In this document: piece after piece, positions 25,642 to 35,257 of the stretch
Position numbering within the stretch: position 1 is the stretch's first letter
Layout: every line of letters begins with the position of its first letter
NCBI GenBank assembly: GCA_937981955.1
Contig: CALJNA010000091.1
Location: 1-50,347, forward strand
DNA from: an uncultured Granulosicoccaceae bacterium
GTDB taxonomy: Bacteria; Pseudomonadota; Gammaproteobacteria; Granulosicoccales; Granulosicoccaceae
Direction of reading: 5' to 3'
Length of the DNA stretch: 50,347 bases
Notes under the pieces: model-generated
Database searches by the model: none
What the model saw: only the letters and a program-made list of their open reading frames with translations
Told to the model about the DNA's origin: nothing
Translations under genes and position numbers: made by a program

Positions 25642-26228
25642 ACCTTCTCCTATATTTTTAGTTGTCGAGGTGACCGACTATGCAATAAGAATTCGCGGCT
25701 GCAATAGACGAGGGAAGTGTGCCGATTCGTATAAGTTTTTTGGCATCTCCACCAGGTTTATTGTGTGGCCGTTGATATTGTTCTTGAATAGGCTGCTCGA
25801 CTTTAAATTATACGTAAGCGCAATAAAGCGCTAAGCTTCGAATCGCTGTGCTCTTGGACTCTCCCGGCGGAAATTCGGTGGTTTGAGCACCAAAAGGTCA
25901 CAATAGCTGAGTTCATGCTAACACAGAACAAATCATGTGCGAAGTTGGAATTGATGTAAAACATACGGTAACATGTTGAAATAATTGAATTAATTTTGAG
26001 AATATGCGCTTGGCTTGCACCACTATGAGGCTCAACAATTGCTCAGTGCGCTGAACACTCGACGTTGCCGCACGTTAAAAACCGGCAGTTTCTCGAACGT
26101 TACAACAGTCCTAAAAATCGGCATTAATTCAAGTACAAGACAGTCGCTGCACAAACTCGGGGGAGCGTTGACGAGTACACTTCATCTGAGCATGCCGACT
26201 AATCGCAGTACATCGTGGGGTAAGAGCC
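25642..26228. other. 587-bp divergent intergenic region
   Basis: Separates the ABC importer operon (reverse) from the MttB-family gene (forward). It contains both promoters. No ORF with coding character, strong hairpin or clear operator was seen. The reverse-strand end carries the Shine-Dalgarno sequence GGAGAAGG of the binding-protein gene; the forward end carries GGGTAAGAG before the TTG at 26229. Confidence 0.5.
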
Positions 26229-27791
26229 TTGACCAGCAAAACAGAGAAGCCTCGTAAACGTCGTCGAAAACGCGCTGCCCCAGAGAAAAAATCCATACCT
26301 CAGTTGCAAGCAACGCAACTTCGAAACCCGTTTCGACCGCTTGAGCCATTGAGCGGAGATCAGATTGAACAAATACACAATGCCTCTATGCAATTACTTG
26401 AAGAGCAGGGTATTGAGGTCATGGGCGAGCTCGCACTCCAGCTGTTCAGAGATGCTGGCGCTGATGTGTCCGATGCAGGCATTGTACGGATGGATAGGCA
26501 TCTGGTTATGGAAACCATCGCTCAGGCCCCATCGACTTTTAATTTGGTGCCAAGAAATCCGGATAACACCCTGGTTTGCGGCGGCAATGCCATCAATTTC
26601 GGTTTGGTATCCGGTCCACCGAACGTACACGACTGTATTCGTGGACGACGTGCCGGCAATATTGAGGACTATAAAACCCTGATCAAGTTAGGGCAGCATT
26701 TTAATGTCATTCGTTTTTTTGGTAATCAGGCGCTGGCTCCGACAGATTTACCCGCGAACTCGCGTCACCTTGATACAACTTACATAAACCTGACATTGTC
26801 CGACAAAGCCATGCTTGCAACAGGAATCGGTGGTGCGCGTGCTCGTGACGCGGTTGAGCTATGTGCGATTGCTAAAGGCAAGACTTTGTCTGAGCTTCAG
26901 CACGAACCTACCGTGATGACCAACATTAATGTCAATTCGCCGCGCAAGCTTGATGATTCAATGGCCTATGGTGCAATGCAGATGGCAATGCTTGGCCAGC
27001 CAACCGTGGTTACACCATTCACGCTTATGGGCGCGATGACACCGGCTACCATGGCCGCGGCTCTTGTCCAGCAAAATGCGGAAGCCTTGTTAGGCATTGC
27101 GCTGGTGCAGTTAACTCGACCCGGGGTGCCGGTTGTGTATGGTGCGTTCACCTCTAACGTCGATATGCGTTCAGGCTCACCAGCGTTCGGTACACCTGAA
27201 AACGCATTGGCAAATATTGCAAGCGGCCAACTGGCGCGGCGTTATAACTTGCCGTATCGCACCAGCGCATGCAACGCATCCAATACCACGGATTCGCAGG
27301 CAACCTGGGAGACACAAATGGCGTTATGGAGTTCGGTCATGGGACATGGCAATTTTATTTACCATGCAGCTGGTTGGTTGGAAGGCGGACTCGTCGCATC
27401 CTTTGAAAAACTGGTACAGGATTGTGAAATGTTGCAGCACATGTCGGCAATGCTACAACCGATTCAAATTGATCTCGATGAAATTGGGCTTGATGCTATG
27501 GATGAAGTAGGGCCCGGTGGCCATTTTTTTGGTTGCGAGCATACTATGCAGCGCTTTAAAACGGCTTTCTACGAACCGATGCTGAGCGACTGGCAGAATC
27601 ATGAGAACTGGCAGTTAGCGGGTGCAAAAGATGCAACGACGCGTGCAACCGAGTTATGGCAATCAGCACTGGAAGAATATCAGGAGCCCGAAACCGATCC
27701 GGCTATTAAAGAAGCGCTCAATGATTATGTTGATAAACGCAAGGAGGCGCTTGGGAGTAATGAGCCTCTACTAGAACCAGTTGGATTGTAA
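26229..27791 (+). CDS. Trimethylamine methyltransferase (MttB) family protein, non-pyrrolysine
   Basis: A 520-residue MttB-superfamily (COG5598) protein predicted to be a TIM barrel. The frame is open throughout, with no in-frame UAG, so it is a non-pyrrolysine member; several of those demethylate glycine betaine, proline betaine, carnitine or related quaternary amines with a corrinoid protein. Family-like segments are LLEEQGIEVMGELALQLFRD, RRAGNIEDYKTLIKLGQHF and GPGGHFFGCEHTMQRFKTAFY. The N-terminus is very basic (KPRKRRRKRAAPEKK), which is not typical. The start is a TTG at 26229; the next ATG would remove about 50 residues. No corrinoid-binding protein, activator or methyltransferase partner is encoded in this window. 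Confidence 0.88.
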   Translation: MTSKTEKPRKRRRKRAAPEKKSIPQLQATQLRNPFRPLEPLSGDQIEQIHNASMQLLEEQGIEVMGELALQLFRDAGADVSDAGIVRMDRHLVMETIAQAPSTFNLVPRNPDNTLVCGGNAINFGLVSGPPNVHDCIRGRRAGNIEDYKTLIKLGQHFNVIRFFGNQALAPTDLPANSRHLDTTYINLTLSDKAMLATGIGGARARDAVELCAIAKGKTLSELQHEPTVMTNINVNSPRKLDDSMAYGAMQMAMLGQPTVVTPFTLMGAMTPATMAAALVQQNAEALLGIALVQLTRPGVPVVYGAFTSNVDMRSGSPAFGTPENALANIASGQLARRYNLPYRTSACNASNTTDSQATWETQMALWSSVMGHGNFIYHAAGWLEGGLVASFEKLVQDCEMLQHMSAMLQPIQIDLDEIGLDAMDEVGPGGHFFGCEHTMQRFKTAFYEPMLSDWQNHENWQLAGAKDATTRATELWQSALEEYQEPETDPAIKEALNDYVDKRKEALGSNEPLLEPVGL

Positions 27792-27804
27792 CTTTCCGTT
27801 AAAA

Positions 27805-27843
27805 GCAGCGCATCTGACTTACTGCAAATGCGCTGCATGTTTT
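27805..27843 (+). terminator. Terminator after the MttB-family gene
   Basis: GCAGCGCAT (27805-27813) pairs perfectly with ATGCGCTGC (27828-27836) around a 14-nt loop, followed by ATGTTTTA. It lies 13 bp after the stop, in the gap to a convergent DUF1127 gene. Confidence 0.7.
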
Positions 27844-27891
27844 AGGTAATTTCAACGTAACACTCCGGGTAATTTGCTTTTATATTTGCAA

Positions 27892-28269
27892 TTACGCGGC
27901 TTGACGATCATCGCCGTTAAACGGACGCTTTGGTTCTGCAAGATGTTCGATACCAGGTCGGCCGTTATCCACAGCATCGGTAATCATGCCTCGATTGATA
28001 CCAATATCGTGCAGTTCCCGATCGGAATAACTGTTTAGCTCACGAATAGCACGTGTGCGGCCCGTGACTTTTTCGGCAGCTTTCTGTTTGGTTACCGAAC
28101 CGTCCCACGGCCAGTTTTTAACGCCACCGAGCAGCTCATGCCGGTCAATACCGATGTCTATTAATGTCTTTTCATCTTGTACGACAAGAATTTTGTGTGC
28201 TTCGACACGACCGCGACGGGTCATGTAGTTTTCGAAAGTGGCAGCAACTGATGCGAATTGTTTAAACAT
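27892..28269 (-). CDS. DUF1127-type small protein with two motif copies
   Basis: A 125-residue protein. Two copies of the DUF1127 motif are visible: DEKTLIDIGIDRHEL (residues 32-46) and LNSYSDRELHDIGINRGMI (78-96). DUF1127 proteins are usually 40-70 residues with a single motif; some bind RNA or affect phosphate, carbon and arginine metabolism in alphaproteobacteria. A duplicated version is less common. A good Shine-Dalgarno sequence, AGGAG, precedes the ATG at 28269. The gene stands alone, divergent from the LysR regulator, and could share its promoter region. Confidence 0.75.
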   Translation of the reverse strand: MFKQFASVAATFENYMTRRGRVEAHKILVVQDEKTLIDIGIDRHELLGGVKNWPWDGSVTKQKAAEKVTGRTRAIRELNSYSDRELHDIGINRGMITDAVDNGRPGIEHLAEPKRPFNGDDRQAA

Positions 28270-28421
28270 TTCAAACTCCTATTCGAGTATGGTTATTTGG
28301 ACACTGATATGGTTAGTTCAACCATGGTTCAGCAATAGGTTAAGAAGATAAAGACTCCACGTGGTTTGAACAAACGATAGTTTCTTGCACCCATGATTAG
28401 AAAAACTAAAGGCAGCTCATA

Positions 28422-29357
28422 ATGGCCGGTCCGCTTCCTTTTAATGCGCTTCACGCCTATGTCGTTGCCGCCCGTCAAGGCAGTTTCAGCAAGGCGGCAG
28501 AAGAGTTACATGTGACGCCAGCTGCGGTCAGTCAGCAGATTCGTGTGCTGGAAGATTTACTGGGTGTACAACTGTTTCATCGTTTGCACAGGGGGCTCAC
28601 ACTGACAGATGCAGGGCAGGCCGGGCTGGTAAAAATGCAGGATGGGTTTCAGCTTCTGCATGAAGCCGTGCATCAGATTCAAGGTGGAGATGACAAACAG
28701 GAAATTAATATATGGATGTCGCCCTCTTTTGCATCAAAATGGTTAATGCCGCGTATGCATCGATTTCGTGAAGCGCATCCGGATATTGATTTGCGCATTT
28801 CCGGCAGTGCCAGCCTGATCGATTCTGATGCAACAGCACCGTCATTAAGCGCAGACACGTTAAAAGCTCACAACATCGATGTTGCTATCCGCTTTGGTAG
28901 CGGGAACTATCCAGGCTGTGTCATAGATCGCATTATGGAAGTGGATGCAATCACGCTGTGCAGCCCAAGCTTGCTCGATCGAACCGACTTACCACCGTTA
29001 AAGGAGCCAAAAGATTTGCAGCATCACACGTTGCTGCACGACGAGAGTCCCTACGAAGGGAGGCCTAAATGGAAAAGCTGGTTAAGCAATGTCGGGCTGG
29101 AAAACATGATGTGTTCAAAAAATCTGTACTTCAACAGTGCGCAGCTTGCGCTGACTGCAGCTATTGAAGGGCAGGGTGTTGTGCTGACGCTTGATCAGCT
29201 ATCGAAAAATGATATTGAAAAAGGTCAGCTAGTGCAGCTGTTTGATCTGCCAATGGAAGTAACACACGGTTATCACATGGTCAGTCTCGAAGGCGCACAC
29301 AGCGATGCCGCTGTAGTTGCCTTCAAGGAATGGATGTTTACAGAAGCTCTACGCTAG
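28422..29357 (+). CDS. GcvA-like LysR-type transcriptional regulator
   Basis: A 311-residue LysR regulator. The helix-turn-helix GSFSKAAEELHVTPAAVSQQIR (about residues 20-41) and LGVQLFHRLHRGLTLTDAG are typical of the GcvA/AmpR subgroup. The effector domain follows from residue 90 (INIWMSPSFASKWLMPRMHRF). It is convergent with gcdH, 20 bp apart. Many proteobacteria pair a related LysR regulator with glutaryl-CoA dehydrogenase, so control of gcdH is plausible, but the convergent arrangement gives no shared promoter. Regulation of the divergent DUF1127 gene is an alternative. Confidence 0.88.
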   Translation: MAGPLPFNALHAYVVAARQGSFSKAAEELHVTPAAVSQQIRVLEDLLGVQLFHRLHRGLTLTDAGQAGLVKMQDGFQLLHEAVHQIQGGDDKQEINIWMSPSFASKWLMPRMHRFREAHPDIDLRISGSASLIDSDATAPSLSADTLKAHNIDVAIRFGSGNYPGCVIDRIMEVDAITLCSPSLLDRTDLPPLKEPKDLQHHTLLHDESPYEGRPKWKSWLSNVGLENMMCSKNLYFNSAQLALTAAIEGQGVVLTLDQLSKNDIEKGQLVQLFDLPMEVTHGYHMVSLEGAHSDAAVVAFKEWMFTEALR

Positions 29358-29377
29358 ATAACTCTTACTGTGCTCAA

Positions 29378-30592
29378 CTAGAAGAAAGCTTGAAGGCCGG
29401 TTTGCGCTCTACCCAGAATAAGCGCATGTATATCGTGGGTTCCTTCATAGGTATTCACCGCCTCAAGATTCATCACATGCCGAATGACACCGTACTCGTC
29501 TGATACTCCATTTCCCCCATGCATGTCCCTGGCAACACGTGCAATATCGAGTGCTTTGCCGCAGTTGTTACGTTTCATTAGAGAAATAAGTTCTGCGGGT
29601 GCTTTATGTTCATCGAATAAGCGCCCCAAACGAATACACCCTTGCAAACCCAAGGCTATGTCCGTTTGCATGTCAGCCAATTTTTTCTGCATCAACTGGT
29701 TCTGAGCCAGAGGTCGGCCAAACTGTTTTCTATCTAAGGTGTATTGTCTCGCCGCATGCCAACAAAACTCAGCCGCACCCATACTGCCCCAGGCGATGCC
29801 GTATCGCGCACGATTAAGACAACCGAATGGTCCTGCAAGTCCTTTTACGTTGGGCAACAGATTTGCTTCAGGAACCTCAACATCATCCATGTGAATCATG
29901 CCGGTTGTTGATGCTCTTAAGCTGAACTTGCCTTCAATTTTCGGCGCACTCAGACCTTTCATGCCTTTTTCCAACACAAAGCCCTTTATCTTTCCTTCGT
30001 GCTCATCTGACTTGGCCCAGATAACAAATACATCAGCAAGCGGCGAGTTGGTAATCCAGTTTTTTGCCCCTGAAAGCGAATAACCGCCATCGACCTTTTT
30101 TGCTCGTGTCAGCATGCCGCTGGGGTCGGACCCATGATCGGGTTCGGTTAAGCCAAAGCAACCAATCCATTCTCCAGAGGCTAGTTTAGGGAGGTATTTC
30201 TTGCGCTGTTCGTCGGTGCCGTAGGCAAAAATCGGGTGCATAACCAAACTGGATTGCACAGACATGGCCGAGCGATAGCCACTATCGACACGCTCTACCT
30301 CTCTTGCCACCAATCCATAAGATACGTAGCTGGCGTCGACCCCACCAAATTCTTCAGGAATGGTTGAACCAAGTAAGCCAAGCTCACCCATCTCTGTCAT
30401 GATTTCCTGATGAAAAATCTCGTTACGGTTGGCTTCGGTTACTCTTGATTGCAATTTTTCCTGACAGTACGCACGCGCAGTGTCGCGAATCATTCGTTCT
30501 TCTTCGCTGAGCTGATCTTCGAGCAGGAAAGGGTCTTCCCACGTTAACTCTGGTGGTTTTGCTCGAGCTGTTTCAGGAGTATTGCTGGCCAT
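29378..30592 (-). CDS. gcdH: Glutaryl-CoA dehydrogenase
   Basis: A 404-residue acyl-CoA dehydrogenase that oxidatively decarboxylates glutaryl-CoA to crotonyl-CoA in lysine, tryptophan and glutarate catabolism. It matches GcdH along the chain: [17 protein letters not shown], with the Arg that binds the glutaryl carboxylate, [38 protein letters not shown], and the catalytic Glu near residue 383 in [17 protein letters not shown]. The ATG at 30592 is preferred over an in-frame TTG at 30604. The gene appears monocistronic; a CoA transferase for glutarate is not adjacent. Confidence 0.95.
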   Translation of the reverse strand: MASNTPETARAKPPELTWEDPFLLEDQLSEEERMIRDTARAYCQEKLQSRVTEANRNEIFHQEIMTEMGELGLLGSTIPEEFGGVDASYVSYGLVAREVERVDSGYRSAMSVQSSLVMHPIFAYGTDEQRKKYLPKLASGEWIGCFGLTEPDHGSDPSGMLTRAKKVDGGYSLSGAKNWITNSPLADVFVIWAKSDEHEGKIKGFVLEKGMKGLSAPKIEGKFSLRASTTGMIHMDDVEVPEANLLPNVKGLAGPFGCLNRARYGIAWGSMGAAEFCWHAARQYTLDRKQFGRPLAQNQLMQKKLADMQTDIALGLQGCIRLGRLFDEHKAPAELISLMKRNNCGKALDIARVARDMHGGNGVSDEYGVIRHVMNLEAVNTYEGTHDIHALILGRAQTGLQAFF

Positions 30593-30726
30593 TTTTCTGT
30601 CCAAGATAAAAGGTTGGATTCGTTATAATCCAGTCTACTATTTTAGTCGTCGGGATATTGGAGTTTAGCTGCTGGAATAGGTAAATCTTTCATTATTTCT
30701 TGTATGAAAGAACAACTGCCAATGCG

Positions 30727-31752
30727 CTACGTCAGGTTTTCCTTTAAAACAATCTCGATGCGGATTTTTTCCTGTGAAGCATCAATGTCGAGCTGGTCAC
30801 TTTTTGCTTTTAACACCCTCAAAGCACTTCTGACAATGTGACCGGTATTTTGGGTGATCACGGCATCTACCGCATCTTGTTCAAGAGCTTGTCTGGTGTG
30901 CGATGTCAGCTCGTGAACAATCACCACAAATTCGGTGTTCAGTTTCAGCGTAGACAGGTACTCTGTAAGGGTACGGTTACCAGAACTCAGTGAATAGATG
31001 CCCAGTACATCGCTGTGGGTACTCAGCGCATTGCTCAATGACTGAGTTATTCGCTTCATATCACCGTGGCCTTCCAGGGTGGGTAAAACGACAAGCTCGG
31101 GAAACTGTCGGAGCATGACATCGTCAAACCCCAGTCGACGATCCACACTGTCATGCGATTGCATCGAGTTGGTCATAACAATCACTTTTCCAGATTTGCC
31201 AGTTAAAAAGCGTCCCATCAAAACTGCGGCCGTGCGTCCTGCAGCCATATTATTTATTCCGATAAAGTAGTCGCTTTCACTGTCGGGCTGATCTGAAACC
31301 AGAGCCACCACAACGATCCCATGCTGTTTAAGTTCACTGATCGCATCCCGGACCTGCGGGGTTTCCGGTGCCATTATGGCAACTCCATCAATTTTCTTTT
31401 TTCTTAATTTTCGTAAGGCTTTTACTAAGGTGTGTGGGTCGTTCGCAGGAAACTGAACGAGCGCGATATCAGTGCGATCTGCTGTGCCTCGAGATTTCGC
31501 GGACGTTATTTCGCTAACCAGCGCAGACTGAAACAGCGAAGGTTCATCGGGTAACACAAACACCATCTTGTACTGTCTTTTCTTAGCCAGGTTGGCTGCG
31601 GAAACATCCCTGACGTATCCCAATTTTTTTATTGCTTCATTAACGCGCGCATGTGTATTGGCGCTAACACCGGGACGTGCGTTGATTACGCGGTCTACCG
31701 TGGCCAGGCTGACGTTCGCTTCCTTTGCAATATCAGAAGTGGTTGGACGCAT
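30727..31752 (-). CDS. LacI-family repressor of the adjacent sugar-type ABC operon
   Basis: A 341-residue regulator. The LacI headpiece is at residues 1-50 (TSDIAKEANVSLATVDRVINARPGVSANTHARV), with the hinge helix following, and a periplasmic-binding-like effector domain covers the rest (FVLPDEPSLFQSALVSEI, YFIGINNMAAGRTAAVLMGRF). It is divergent from the ABC operon at 31933, and a perfect palindrome lies between them, so it most likely represses that operon until a pathway sugar is bound. The effector is unknown. Confidence 0.92.
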   Translation of the reverse strand: MRPTTSDIAKEANVSLATVDRVINARPGVSANTHARVNEAIKKLGYVRDVSAANLAKKRQYKMVFVLPDEPSLFQSALVSEITSAKSRGTADRTDIALVQFPANDPHTLVKALRKLRKKKIDGVAIMAPETPQVRDAISELKQHGIVVVALVSDQPDSESDYFIGINNMAAGRTAAVLMGRFLTGKSGKVIVMTNSMQSHDSVDRRLGFDDVMLRQFPELVVLPTLEGHGDMKRITQSLSNALSTHSDVLGIYSLSSGNRTLTEYLSTLKLNTEFVVIVHELTSHTRQALEQDAVDAVITQNTGHIVRSALRVLKAKSDQLDIDASQEKIRIEIVLKENLT

Positions 31753-31848
31753 GTTCTATCGCAGTAAAAATTGAAAATAAAAAACCGCTTTAACCAAAAA
31801 TAAAGCTAGACAAGCAGTACCGGGTTTCGCTAGGATGTTACCACATGT

Positions 31849-31866
31849 CTGAGGTACGTACCTCAG
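31849..31866. promoter_or_regulatory. 18-bp perfect palindrome, probable LacI-family operator
   Basis: CTGAGGTACGTACCTCAG is a perfect inverted repeat centred on a CG step, the usual symmetry of LacI-family operators. It lies 66 bp before the binding-protein ATG and 96 bp before the repressor gene, where it can control both. Confidence 0.7.
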
Positions 31867-31932
31867 GCACGTCAAACCAGAGCAAAAATGGCCGGATACT
31901 GAATGCCAGTGCTCATCTACCGGAGGAATAAC

Positions 31933-33249
31933 ATGAAATTAAGACAACTTGCGTCCGCAGTCATTTGTGTTGGTGCAGGGATGGGAACTGCGCCAGCCAT
32001 GGCTGAAGATCTCACCCTATGTTGGGCGGCATGGGATCCAGCGAACGCGTTGGTCGAATTGAGTAAGGATTTTGAAGCCAGCAGTGGACACAATATGAGC
32101 TTCGAATTCATACCATGGCCGAACTTTGCCGATCGAATGCTCAACGAATTGAATTCAGGCGGTCAGCTGTGTGATCTGCTTATTGGAGACAGTCAGTGGA
32201 TTGGTGGTGGCGCCGAATCCGAGCACTACGTGAAGCTCAATGACTTTTTCGATTCAGAAGGCATCTCTATGGATGACTTTGCTCCTGCAACCGTCTATGC
32301 CTACTCAACGTGGCCGAAAGGAACTCCTAACTACTACGCGCTGCCTGCAATGGGTGATGCAAACGGTTGGTTCTACAGAAAAGACTGGTTTGCTCGTGAA
32401 GATCTTCAGGCTGCATTCAAGTCTGAGTATGGCCGCGATCTGGCAGAGCCAAAAACACAACGAGAACTGCTCGATATAGCCACATTTTTCCAGGAACGTG
32501 AAATTGATGGAAAGAAAGTGTATGGCGCTGCCATCTTTACCGAACGTGGTTCTGAAGGCATCACTATGGGAGCAACGGGCGCACTCTACGCCTGGGGTTT
32601 CAAATATGAAAACACGCCAGGTAAATACGATATGGAAGGTGCGGTGAATTCACCCGAAGCGGTTGAAGCGCTGGAGTTCTATAAAGAACTTTACAAGTGC
32701 TGTACACCTCCTGGATACACCGATTCATACATGGGTGAAAGTCTGGATGCGTTCAAGTCAGGTCAAGTGGCCATGGCCATGAACTGGTTTGCTTTCTTCC
32801 CAGGTCTGTATGCCGACCCTGATACTGGCGGAGACAAAATCGACTTCTTCGTTAACCCACCACAAAATAATCCTGGTTCTACTTTAGGTGGCCAAGGTAT
32901 CTCTGTGGTGAGCTACTCTGAGAAAAAAGATGCAGCGCTTGAATACATCAAATGGTTTGCCGACCCTGCTGTACAAGCCAAATGGTGGTCAGTGGGTGGT
33001 TATTCAGCACACAATTCGGTCTTAAATGATCCGTCGTTTGTTGAAAGCCAGCCATTTGCAGCAGACTTTCTGCTAGCCATGGAAAATGTTCAGGATTTCT
33101 GGCAAGAGCCTGCATACGCGGAACTGCTGTTGGCTATGCAGAAACGATTGCACGATTACATTGTTGCCGACAAAGGGACTGCGCAAGAAGCGCTGGACAT
33201 GTTAATCGAAGACTGGACTGAAGTATTCGAGGACGAAGGCAAGCTATAA
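31933..33249 (+). CDS. Sugar-type solute-binding protein of ABC importer
   Basis: A 438-residue family 1 (MalE/UgpB-like) binding protein. A Sec signal peptide ends after APAMA at residue 24. The mature protein begins EDLTLCWAAWDPANALVELS; LCDLLIGDSQWIGG and WSVGGYSAHNSVL are typical of CUT1-type binding proteins for sugars and polyols. The ATG at 31933 has the strong ribosome binding site GGAGGAATAAC; an in-frame start at 31903 would add ten residues before the signal. It is the first gene of the operon controlled by the LacI-family protein. The ligand is likely a small polyol or ketose given the kinase downstream; this is inference. Confidence 0.93.
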   Translation: MKLRQLASAVICVGAGMGTAPAMAEDLTLCWAAWDPANALVELSKDFEASSGHNMSFEFIPWPNFADRMLNELNSGGQLCDLLIGDSQWIGGGAESEHYVKLNDFFDSEGISMDDFAPATVYAYSTWPKGTPNYYALPAMGDANGWFYRKDWFAREDLQAAFKSEYGRDLAEPKTQRELLDIATFFQEREIDGKKVYGAAIFTERGSEGITMGATGALYAWGFKYENTPGKYDMEGAVNSPEAVEALEFYKELYKCCTPPGYTDSYMGESLDAFKSGQVAMAMNWFAFFPGLYADPDTGGDKIDFFVNPPQNNPGSTLGGQGISVVSYSEKKDAALEYIKWFADPAVQAKWWSVGGYSAHNSVLNDPSFVESQPFAADFLLAMENVQDFWQEPAYAELLLAMQKRLHDYIVADKGTAQEALDMLIEDWTEVFEDEGKL

Positions 33250-33276
33250 GCTTAGCCAGTTGTAACTGGGTAGTGC

Positions 33277-33303
33277 ACCTCTCCTGAATTCATCAGGAGA
33301 GGT
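33277..33303 (+). terminator. Intercistronic hairpin after the binding-protein gene
   Basis: ACCTCTCCTGA (33277-33287) pairs perfectly with TCAGGAGAGGT (33293-33303) around ATTCA. No T-run follows, so it probably protects the binding-protein mRNA 3' end or causes partial termination before the permease genes. Confidence 0.75.
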
Positions 33304-33374
33304 TGCCACCTTCACAGTCTGTTAATCAGACACAAGCCAATTTGTCGTAAGCACGCATTCAAGAGCACGGTTAA

Positions 33375-34322
33375 ATGTCAATGAATCCAGTGGACGCGGC
33401 GGCGAAACATACGCCGCCGTCAGTGGCTCGTCGGGTAAAAGGTTTGTCGGACAAAACCATCGCGTGGTTGTTTGTTGGTCCGACCATCTTTTTACTACTG
33501 GCGATCAATATATTCCCGCTAATCTGGACGGTCTATCTCAGCTTTACCAATTTTAAAGCCAATAGACCGAACCGAGAAGTCAAGTACGTAGGGTTCAAAA
33601 ACTATGAGCGCATACTGAATGATGCTGATATATGGCTCAGTATGCAGGCGACGGCGCACTTCTTAATCTGGACTATCGTGCTGCAAGTGTTGATTGGGTT
33701 CGCGCTTGCCTGGTTAATCAATCGAAAATTCAAAGGCAACGATATGTGGACCACAATTATCGTGTTGCCGATGATGTTGTCTCCAGCGGTAGTTGGAAAC
33801 TTCTGGACCTTTTTCTATCAGCCACAAATCGGCATATTTAACTACGTTGTCAGTTTCTTCACAGGTGCTGATGCCTCATCATTTGAAATGTTGGGATCGG
33901 TGTCGCTTGCTCCCTGGTCGATAGTCATAGTGGATACATGGATGTGGACACCGTTCGTCATGTTGATTTGCCTGGCGGGTTTACGCTCGATACCCGACTA
34001 CATTTATGAAGCCGCGGCCATTGACAGGGCTTCAAAGTGGAGGCAATTCTGGACAATAACGGTTCCCATGGTGCTGCCGTTTTTAATGCTCGCAGTGTTG
34101 TTCCGCGGTATCGAAAATTTCAAGATGTTTGATTTGGTCGTTCAGTTAACCGGCGGCGGCCCAGGTTCAACGACAGAGCTTGCCTCAATTAATCTTAAAC
34201 GCGAAGCGTTTGAGAAATGGCGAACAGGCTACTCATCAGCGTTTGCGATCATCTTATTTGTCACGGTGTTCGGCCTTGCCAGCATCTACGTGAAAGCGCT
34301 CAACAAGGTGAAAGAGCGATGA
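33375..34322 (+). CDS. CUT1-type ABC permease, MalF/UgpA-like
   Basis: A 315-residue inner-membrane permease with six membrane segments, the first at about residues 29-50 (IAWLFVGPTIFLLLAINIF). The EAA loop is YEAAAIDRASKWRQFWTITVP. The phrase LTGGGPGSTTELASINL before the last helix is typical of MalF/UgpA-type subunits. It overlaps the second permease by 4 nt (ATGA). It forms the channel with the next gene's product. Confidence 0.94.
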   Translation: MSMNPVDAAAKHTPPSVARRVKGLSDKTIAWLFVGPTIFLLLAINIFPLIWTVYLSFTNFKANRPNREVKYVGFKNYERILNDADIWLSMQATAHFLIWTIVLQVLIGFALAWLINRKFKGNDMWTTIIVLPMMLSPAVVGNFWTFFYQPQIGIFNYVVSFFTGADASSFEMLGSVSLAPWSIVIVDTWMWTPFVMLICLAGLRSIPDYIYEAAAIDRASKWRQFWTITVPMVLPFLMLAVLFRGIENFKMFDLVVQLTGGGPGSTTELASINLKREAFEKWRTGYSSAFAIILFVTVFGLASIYVKALNKVKER

Positions 34323-35257
34323 GTTATTCAATTACCGAACCGTCGTCCCGGCAGAAAACACTGGCGGCTTTTTTGGTCATCACCTATGCCGTCATTACGC
34401 TAGTGCCATTGCTCTGGGTATTTATGACGGGATTTAAAACACCGCCGGATAGCATCAGTTACCCACCGAAAATATTTTCCGAGCCTTCGCTGGAGGGCTA
34501 CGTGAATTTATTTACAACGCGCACGCGTGTTACGCCGGAGCGTTTGGCAGAGTTACCGCCACCGGCAAATTTTGCTGAGGAAATCGTACGCGATCGCAAC
34601 ATGGTTATCGCCGGGAAATCAAAATACGGAGAGCGTTTTTTGAATTCTGTCATCATTGGATTCGGCTCTACGTTCCTGTCTATATTCCTGGGAACACTTG
34701 CAGCCTATGCATTCTCACGATTTAATATTCCGTTGAAAGATGACTTGCTGTTTTTCATTCTATCGACTCGTATGATGCCTCCAATTGCGGTGGCTATACC
34801 CATCTTTTTAATGTATCGGAAGCTGGGTTTGTCTGATACCCACCTTGGCATGATCTTGTTGTATACCGCGGTGAATATTTCATTGGCAGTGTGGCTTCTA
34901 AAAGGCTTCATTGATGAAATACCAAAAGAGTATGAAGAGGCAGCATTAATTGATGGCTACACACGCTTCCAAGCATTTTATAAAGTGGTGCTACCGCAAG
35001 CGGCAACCGGTATTGCCTCAACCGCTATTTTCTGTTTGATCTTTGCGTGGAACGAATATGCGTTTGCAGTACTACTAACATCCGGTACCGCCCAAACCGC
35101 ACCGCCGTTTATACCAACCATAATTGGCGTTGGCGGGCTGGATTGGCCTGCAATGGCTGCTGGCGCAACACTGTTTCTTTTGCCGGTGCTGATTTTTACG
35201 GTGATGTTGAGAAAGCATCTTCTGCGCGGAATCACTTTTGGAGCAGTTAGAAAATGA
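34319..35257 (+). CDS. CUT1-type ABC permease, MalG/UgpE-like
   Basis: A 312-residue permease partner. The first helix is at residues 15-35 (AAFLVITYAVITLVPLLWVFM), followed by a longer periplasmic loop than in MalG, with charged residues. The EAA motif is YEEAALIDGYTRFQAFYKVVLPQ. The ATG at 34319 overlaps the preceding stop (ATGA), which decides the start; an in-frame ATG at 34217 would overlap the first permease gene by about 100 bp. It overlaps the small membrane-protein gene by 4 nt at its end. Confidence 0.93.
   Translation: MSYSITEPSSRQKTLAAFLVITYAVITLVPLLWVFMTGFKTPPDSISYPPKIFSEPSLEGYVNLFTTRTRVTPERLAELPPPANFAEEIVRDRNMVIAGKSKYGERFLNSVIIGFGSTFLSIFLGTLAAYAFSRFNIPLKDDLLFFILSTRMMPPIAVAIPIFLMYRKLGLSDTHLGMILLYTAVNISLAVWLLKGFIDEIPKEYEEAALIDGYTRFQAFYKVVLPQAATGIASTAIFCLIFAWNEYAFAVLLTSGTAQTAPPFIPTIIGVGGLDWPAMAAGATLFLLPVLIFTVMLRKHLLRGITFGAVRK

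Noticed and set aside
26229..27791. Pyrrolysine-encoding UAG in the MttB-family gene
   Set aside because: The frame is open from start to its TAA stop with no internal UAG.
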